Below, one piece after another: positions 58,340 through 64,000 of a stretch of 64,000 nt of DNA; positions within the stretch are counted from its first letter, which is position 1; each line of letters opens with the position of its first letter. Where the stretch lies: assembly GCA_024362935.1 (NCBI GenBank), contig JANCRA010000018.1:186001-250000 (forward strand), read 5' to 3'. This DNA is from Setophaga petechia (Eukaryota > Chordata > Aves > Passeriformes > Parulidae). The notes beneath the pieces are model-generated. The model saw only the letters and a program-made list of their open reading frames with translations, was not told where the DNA came from and did no database searches. The position numbers and the translations under genes are program-made.

Positions 58340-59582
58340 AAAAAAACAAAAAAAACCCCAAAAAACCCCAAAAAAAACAAAACAAAAAAACACCCCCAAA
58401 ACAACAACAACAAAAAAACCAAACCCCGAAAAAGCCATCAAAAAAACCAAAAAAAACCCAAAAACACCAAAAAAAAAACAAAACAAAAAACCCCCCAAAA
58501 CAACAACAAAAAAACCAAACCCCAAAAAGCCATCAAAAAAACTAAAATAAAACCCCAGAAAACACCAAAAAAAAACACCAAAACAAAAACCCCCAAAACA
58601 ACAACAACAAGAGAACCAAACTCCGAAAAAGCCATCAAAAAACCAAAAAAACCCCAAAAACACCAAAAAACCAAAACAAAAAAAACCCCCAAAACAACAA
58701 CAACAAAAAAACCAAACCCCGAAAAAGCCATCAAAAAAACAAGAAAAGCCCAAAAACACCAAAAAACCAAAACAAAAAAAACCCCAAAAACAACAACAAG
58801 AGAACCAAACTCCGAAAAAGCCATCAAAAAACCAAAAAAACCCCAAAAACACCAAAAAACCAAAACAAAAAAAAACCCCAAAACAACAACAACAAAAAAA
58901 CCAAACCCCAAAAAGCCATCAAAAAACCAAAAAAACCCCAAAACCACCAAAAAACCAAAACAAAAAAAACCCCCAAAACAACAAAAACAAAAAAACCAAA
59001 CTCCGAAAAAGCCATCAAAAAAACTAAAAGAAAACCCCAGAAAACACCAAAAAAAAAACCAAAACAAAAACCCCCAAAACAAAAACAACAAAAAAATCAA
59101 ACGCTGAAAAAAGCCATCAAAAAACCAAAAAAACCCCAAAACCACCAAAAAACCAAAACAAAAAAAACCCCAAAACAACAAAAACAAGAAAACCAAACTC
59201 CGAAAAAGCCATCAAAAAAACCAAGAAAAAACCCCAACCAACCAAAAAGCCAAAAAAACACCAAAAAGACCCCCAAGAAACAAAAGAACCCCAAACAACA
59301 ACACTGAAACCAAACCTCAGAAAAAGCCATCAAAAAAACAAAAATAAAACCACAACCAACTAAAAAACCCCAAGAAACAAAAGAACCCCAAACAACAACA
59401 CTGAAACCAAACCCCGAAAAAACCATCAAGAAAACCCCCCAACCAACCAAAAAAAACCCCACCAAACCTCCCAAAAAAAACCCCAAACCACCAAAAAACG
59501 CCCCAAAAAAAGCGACAACAAAAACCAAGGGAAAAAAAAAAACTACAAGAAACCAAAAAAAAAAAAAAAACCAAAAAACCAA
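58340..59582. repeat. A/C-rich minisatellite, unit ~95-105 bp, about 11 copies
   Basis: Each unit carries the anchor GAAAAAGCCATCAAAAAA, preceded by ACCAAACCCC or ACCAAACTCC and AACAACAACAA, and followed by AAACCCCAAAAACACCAAA. Anchors recur at roughly 95-105 bp. The plus strand is nearly free of G and T outside the anchor. Long Lys/Thr/Pro frames on the plus strand (258 codons, 58331-59107) and Phe/Gly frames on the minus strand are compositional artefacts. Confidence 0.95.
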
Positions 59583-60150
59583 AAGCCCAGAGTGAAAACA
59601 TGATGTTACAGAAGTAGAGGTAAAATGAGATTTATCTGGGATTGCTTCTTTGAAAAGCCCAGGTGAGCTGCAATAATTCTGGAGCAGTGGGTGGGGGCCT
59701 GTTAAATTTTATTTAATAACCCTGGGTACAACGGCAGCTCTGACCCAGCAGCTCACCTGGAGGCAATGGGATTTTTTCCACCCCTTTGTTATCGATAAGG
59801 GAATGAAGGGAGGGAAAGGTGAGGCTGGGGGGCAGAGAAGGAGCCCTGAGGGTTTTGCAGGGTGGCTTCCCTGATTTGTGTCATGAGGAGAGGTCACTTT
59901 ATTGTGGCAGGAAGAATTGGGTTTGCTCTGCAGTAATTGTTTGGAGGGTGCTGGAGGCTGATCCTTGCAGGGATGTTTGCCCAGTGCTCTGCTGGCTGGG
60001 GGGGATAAATGGTCAGTGGTCAACTATTGGGAACTGGGACTGCTGGCAATTAAATTATTTAACTCCAATTCATCTTTGAAATATGCACCTACATGTCCAG
60101 GAAAGAAACAGCTCCTTTTAGGATGGCTTTTGACCAGATGTTTTTAAAAG
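59583..60150. other. Unique sequence, no gene recognised
   Basis: About 0.57 kb, relatively GC-rich at 59800-60010. Nothing identifiable. Confidence 0.4.
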
Positions 60151-60154
60151 ATTT

Positions 60155-60520
60155 ATTTTTCATTAATTATTTTTCATTAATTATTTTTCATTAATTATTT
60201 TTCTTTTTTTATTATTTTTTCATTTTTTATTAATTTTTTTCATTATTTTTCTGGTTTTCGTCGTCGTTTTTCGTCGTCGTTTTTCGTCGTCGTTTTTCGT
60301 CGTCGTTTTTCGTCGTCGTTTTTCGTCGTCGTTTTTCGTCGTCGTTTTTCGTCGTCGTTTTTCGTCGTTTCTAGTTTTTTAAATTTTAAAAATATTTTAA
60401 TATATTTTATGTTTTATTTTTATATATTTTTTATAGTTTTTTATCTTTTCCTATTTTAAAATAATTTTTAATATTTAATTTTTTTAATATATTTTCAGTT
60501 CTTAAGCTGGCATGGGCACT
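60155..60520. repeat. AT-rich block with a 14-bp array and an embedded CpG 13-mer array
   Basis: The left part has three copies of a 14-bp CATTAATTATTTTT unit (60161-60203). The rest is T-rich with TATATTTTATG-type low complexity on both sides of the CGTCGTCGTTTTT array at 60259-60370. Confidence 0.9.
60259..60370. repeat. CGTCGTCGTTTTT 13-bp array, 8 full copies plus a partial
   Basis: Eight perfect head-to-tail 13-bp units (starts at 60259, 60272 and every 13 bases to 60350) plus a partial unit. Each unit has three CpGs, so about 26 CpGs lie in ~112 bp inside an otherwise almost CpG-free AT-rich block. Perfect periodicity points to very recent expansion. Confidence 0.97.
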
Positions 60521-60923
60521 CCTGGCTTTTTTCCTCTTCACTCATCAAAGTTCTCTCAGTCCTGCCTGGCTGCAGAGCCATGAGATCTCCCAAACTCAGC
60601 TGCACTAACCCAAAACAGTGCTGAAATCTTCTGTTCTGTGTCCTCTTGCAGTGAATTCCATGCTCTCCCAGCTGATTCTTTAACTTTCAAGCTGTTCTTT
60701 CCACTTGAGGATTGAACCTTTGCTTTTCAGCTGAGGAAGGGCTGGGAGGGAGGTTTGGAGTGCTGGGTTGGGCTCTGAAGGTTTGGGGTGGGTCCTGCTG
60801 CTTTCTGGTGGGGTTCTGTTTGCTTTTGGTGTGGTCCAGACCCTGTGCAGTGCTCTCTTCTTGTTTGATTTTCATCAATGCAATGCCAAAAAACTGCAAA
60901 AAACTCTGTTTTCATAGGCTCGT
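60521..60923. other. Unique sequence, no gene recognised
   Basis: About 0.4 kb. Nothing identifiable. Confidence 0.4.
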
Positions 60924-61314
60924 TGTGATGGTGTTCACAGGGGTCCTATGCTGAGGGAAGAGATGAGAATGTTGACTCTGTGTTCAGAAGGCTGATTTAT
61001 TATTTTAAAATCCATATTACATTAAAACGATACTAAAAGAATAGAAGAAAATGTTTCTTCATAAAGCTGGCTAAGAATAGAATAGAATGATAGCAAAGGT
61101 TTGTGGCTCAGACAGAGTTTGAGCCAGCTGGGCTGGGATTGGCCATTAATTAAAAACATCTACATGAGACCAATCCCAGATCCACTTGTTGCATTCCACA
61201 GCAGCAGATAATTATTAGCAGCAAATAATTATAAACTTTCCTCTTGAAGCTTCTCAGCTTCTCAACAGGAAAAATCCAAAAGAAGAGATTTTTCATAAAA
61301 AGATGGCTGCAACA
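60924..61314. mobile_element. Solo LTR, family A copy 3
   Basis: A 391-bp element from TGTGATGGTGTTCACAGGGG to GATGGCTGCAACA, collinear with 11042-11436 and 14260-14657 and in the same orientation. Shared landmarks include GGGATTGGCCATTAATTA, CATGAGACCAATCCCAGATC and TTGCATTCCACAGCAGCAGA. Flanks GCTCGT and GGTCCT match at only 4 of 6 positions, so the target-site duplication is decayed or uncertain. Confidence 0.88.
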
Positions 61315-61320
61315 GGTCCT

Positions 61321-61372
61321 CACAAAATCCCAGGATGGCTTGGGTGGGATGGAAGGGACTGATTTGGTCTTA
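61321..61372 (-). mobile_element. CR1 3'-tip remnant
   Basis: ATCCCAGGATGGCTTGGGTG followed by GGATGGAAGGGACTGATTTG resembles the extreme CR1 3' end in minus orientation. Only about 50 bp remain, directly beside the LTR. Confidence 0.65.
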
Positions 61373-63602
61373 TCTTTCCAACTATAATTACACTTGTAAG
61401 AAAATTATCAATAATTTTCTGCCTTCACTTTAAACTTTCATCTTCCCACATCCCAGTGTTAGACAAGGTGTCCTCAAGACCTGATCCTAAAAATCCAACT
61501 TATTTTAGTGACTTAAGGAGGAGATTTTGTCCTTGAATTGTATTTCAGTAATGTCTGTGACTTCTAAAGATCTCAGGCCAATATCTGAATTATGGGGCAA
61601 GGTATCTGTTCTTACCTGGCTGTTCAGGTTTTTTGGAGCATGGTTGTGACAAAATCCCTTCTTGGAGTTCTCTGGACCAATCCATATCTTCCCAGCAAAG
61701 GTGTGGTGCTAAAAATTCCAAATAAATTCTGAATCCCTTGGCTGACAGGGAGCACCAGGAAGCCTTTGGAGAGCAAATGTGGATGTGCAGGCAGTTCTTG
61801 TTGATAAATGAAGTGCCAGATCTTTAATCATAATCTTTAATCCCATGTCCAGCTTCAGGTTAATTATTCAGAGCTCTTGGAATCAATTTTGGGATGATGC
61901 ACACACACTCAGGGAAACACTTCAATCAAATCCAGGGCTATGCATGTGTGCTTGAACAACTTATTAAGTGTGTTTTTTTCCAGAAATATTCTGTATTCTT
62001 GAAGTCAGGTGCTTAATTGAAAAGGGAGGTTTTTAGGGAGAAATAAGAGGAAAGTTTAGGGCATTTCTCCAGAGTGAATCTCTTTTCCTTGACCAGTGGT
62101 GGTGAGATTAAACACAATTTTGCCAAAACTTCCAATGAAAAAAGTGTAATTTACTTATTTTAGGCATTTTTGAAAGCATTTCTTGGTGATTGGGGGGTGG
62201 TTTGATTTTTGGGTTATTTGTGTTTATTTGCAGTTTTTCTCTTGGTGGTTTTGGGTTTTTTGGGGAGTTTTCCCCCACATTTCAATAAATGGTTGGGGTT
62301 TTGGGGATGAGTGGGTTTTGAGTCATTTGCAGCAGTCACCTGCCAGTGCACAGAGAATTTTCCCACAGCCAGTGGTAAATGGGAGCTGCTCTCCAGAAAT
62401 GTGATTTCAAACTCCTGACATTGAGTGATTCCCCCAAAGAATGACCTGGAAAGTGAAAAACTGAAACCCCACTGCAGGTGGATGATGGAGAGCTTGAAAT
62501 GCACCTTCCACAGCCAGGAAAACCCAAAACCATTGGGAAAAATAAGAACATTTAAGCCTGATTATTTGAAGTGATACCTCCTTGAGGAACATGAATTTGA
62601 GTGGGTTTGTTCCATATATTTTTAATCCCCTGAACATCCAGAGCACTTCATGGGATTCCATCACAGGACTGTGAATGTAGTTGTACATTTAAACAAATTA
62701 ATTCTATAATTCCTTAACAGAACAATGTTGGTTTTTTTTTTTTAATAGATTTGAATTTGGTAATTTCTCTACAGCTTTTTATTTGCTGTCACCTTTGTGG
62801 CAAAATCCTGAGGGAATTCATTAAACTGAGTTAGGAGAGGAATGTCATCCTTTGCAGGATATGTTTTGTTGAATTGTCCCAAGCCCAGGGTTATTTTGAC
62901 AGAGGAATAATGGAGATAGCCATGATTTAAAGAACAGCAGGAATTCCTGACAGGAATGGGGATCTGTCCTTGTTGGGAGCCAGCCTGGGGTACTTGATCA
63001 TGGCTATTGATTCAGCCCATCAAAATTTGATGTAGGAAATGTAATTTATGCTGCGACCTTCAGACAGCTCTCAGCTGAAATGGAAAAACATGATCCTTAC
63101 AGATGGCTCTGCTTATCACTGGCTCCAAGGAAATGCAGGATGGATGGAGGAATTCAAGCAGGCTGGAAGGACTTTCCAGTGGAAAAAACATATGGAAATA
63201 TCTGTTCTGTAGGCACTGCCTCACATAAAATTTTGCCATAAAACTCCTTTGGTAGAAGAATTGCATCTCCCAGAAAGTAAAAATCTCTTCCTTCCTCCCC
63301 TTTTTCAATTCTATTTTATTATTTTCATTACAGATGTGAGGCACTGTTGATTTTGTTTTGGTTTAGGCCAGTTGCAGGTCTGGGGATGGTGGAGATGCAC
63401 AGGAACAGGATTTGAAGGGTTGTTCCTACTGCAAAGGGTTAAAGATGTATTTAAAGGAGCAGAGTGATGAGAAATGATTGGGAATGGGATAAATTTCACT
63501 GTAAAGGCAAGGAAAGGAGCAGGGACTCCTATTCCCAGTTAGTTTCAGGGCAGTAACCTGGTAGGGAACCTTTTAGCAGGATGATCTAAAATATCTGTGC
63601 AG
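61373..63602. other. Unique stretch, no gene recognised
   Basis: About 2.2 kb, AT-rich, without identifiable genes or young repeats. Confidence 0.5.
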
Positions 63603-63850
63603 GATCCCAGAATGGTTTGGGATGGAGGGAACCTTCAACACCATCCCAGCATGGCAGGGACACCTTCCACAGGAGCTCCAGGCCCTGTCCAGCCTGGCCT
63701 TGGACACTTCCAGGGATTCAGGGGCAGCCACAGCTGCTCTGGGAATCTGTGCCAGGGCATCCCCACCCTCCCAGGGAACAGTTCCTTCCCAAAATCCCAC
63801 CCAAACCTCTCCTGTGTCACTTCAAAGCCATTCCTCCTGTCCTGCCCATA
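63603..63850 (-). mobile_element. CR1 LINE 3' end
   Basis: CCCAGAATGGTTTGGGATGG, CAGCATGGCAGGGACACCTT, CAGCCTGGCCTTGGACACTT, GGCAGCCACAGCTGCTCTGG and TTCAAAGCCATTCCTCCTGT follow CR1 order in minus orientation. Confidence 0.94.
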
Positions 63851-63867
63851 CCAGGATACTGCAACCA

Positions 63868-64000
63868 TTTTTGTTCTTCTGCTGTTCAAGAGAGGAAAAT
63901 CTGCAGGAGAGCCAGAGGAGGGATATCAGGATGATTACAGAGTTTGGGAACTTCACACATGAATAAAGATTTAAGGAGTTGGCTCAAGAAGTTTATCCTT
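63868..64000 (+). mobile_element. Possible older CR1 body fragment, cut by the window edge
   Basis: CAGGATGATTACAGAGTTTG, then AATAAAGATTTAAGGAGTTG and GCTCAAGAAGTTTATCC resemble the CR1 body segment read forward as GATGATCAGAGGGCTGGAG...GAGTTGGG...TTCAGCCT. It is diverged and in the opposite orientation to the neighbouring copy. Confidence 0.45.

Noticed and set aside
58331..59107. 258-codon Lys/Thr/Pro-rich frame and the opposite Phe/Gly-rich frames
   Set aside because: Composition artefact of the A/C-rich array.

Overview
The window looks like a gene-poor piece of a bird genome, most likely a songbird (passerine). The main evidence is the repeat content: about two dozen fragments of CR1 LINEs carrying the avian 3'-end signature (on the minus strand AGAATGGTTTGGGTTGGAA, followed by CCATGGCAGGGACA and TGGCCTTGGACACTTCCAGG), and five solo LTRs of endogenous retroviruses of the types common in passerine genomes. 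The background is AT-rich and CpG-poor. I find no protein-coding exon, tRNA, rRNA or bacterial/viral operon that I can defend. The long open frames all lie in tandem repeats whose unit happens to lack stop codons. The segment is therefore either intergenic or part of a very long intron.

Layout. 0-11 kb: unique AT-rich DNA with two CR1 fragments, a 19-bp array (3.5 kb), an 82-bp minisatellite (3.9-5.1 kb) and a degenerate GGGACAGGGATGG array (8.0-8.8 kb). 11-15 kb: two LTRs of one family, several CR1 pieces and a 105-bp segment present twice. 15-39 kb: mostly unique sequence with scattered CR1 (two of them old), a local duplication at 27.8 kb, an LTR with perfect 5-bp target-site duplication (28.4-29.1 kb), a CR1 whose body has expanded into a 38-bp minisatellite (33.2-33.6 kb), and CpG- or motif-rich patches (36.3-36.9 and 38.5-38.7 kb) that could be regulatory. 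39-54.3 kb: a cluster of tandem arrays, namely 42-bp (39.2-41.6), 11-bp (42.1), G/T-rich (42.5), 32-bp (42.9-44.1), 41-bp (49.3), 24-bp (50.4), 30-bp (51.9), GC-rich 21-bp (52.1-53.0), G/T-rich (53.2-53.8) and ~45-bp (54.1-54.3), with an LTR with perfect 6-bp target-site duplication at 46.8-47.5 kb. 54-64 kb: CR1 pieces, an A/C-rich ~100-bp array (58.3-59.6), an AT-rich block containing a CpG-dense 13-bp array (60.26-60.37), a third LTR of the first family (60.9-61.3) and two CR1 fragments at the right edge.

The most noteworthy signals are structural, not coding: the regular 56+42k spacing inside the 42-bp array, the CpG-saturated 13-mer array in an AT-rich setting, the G-quadruplex-capable GC-rich minisatellite, the palindrome-bearing 32-bp array, the minisatellite born inside a CR1, and the duplicated 105-bp segment. 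I did not find a new multi-gene system. Family assignments rest on recognising consensus motifs by eye, and copy numbers and spacings were counted by hand.
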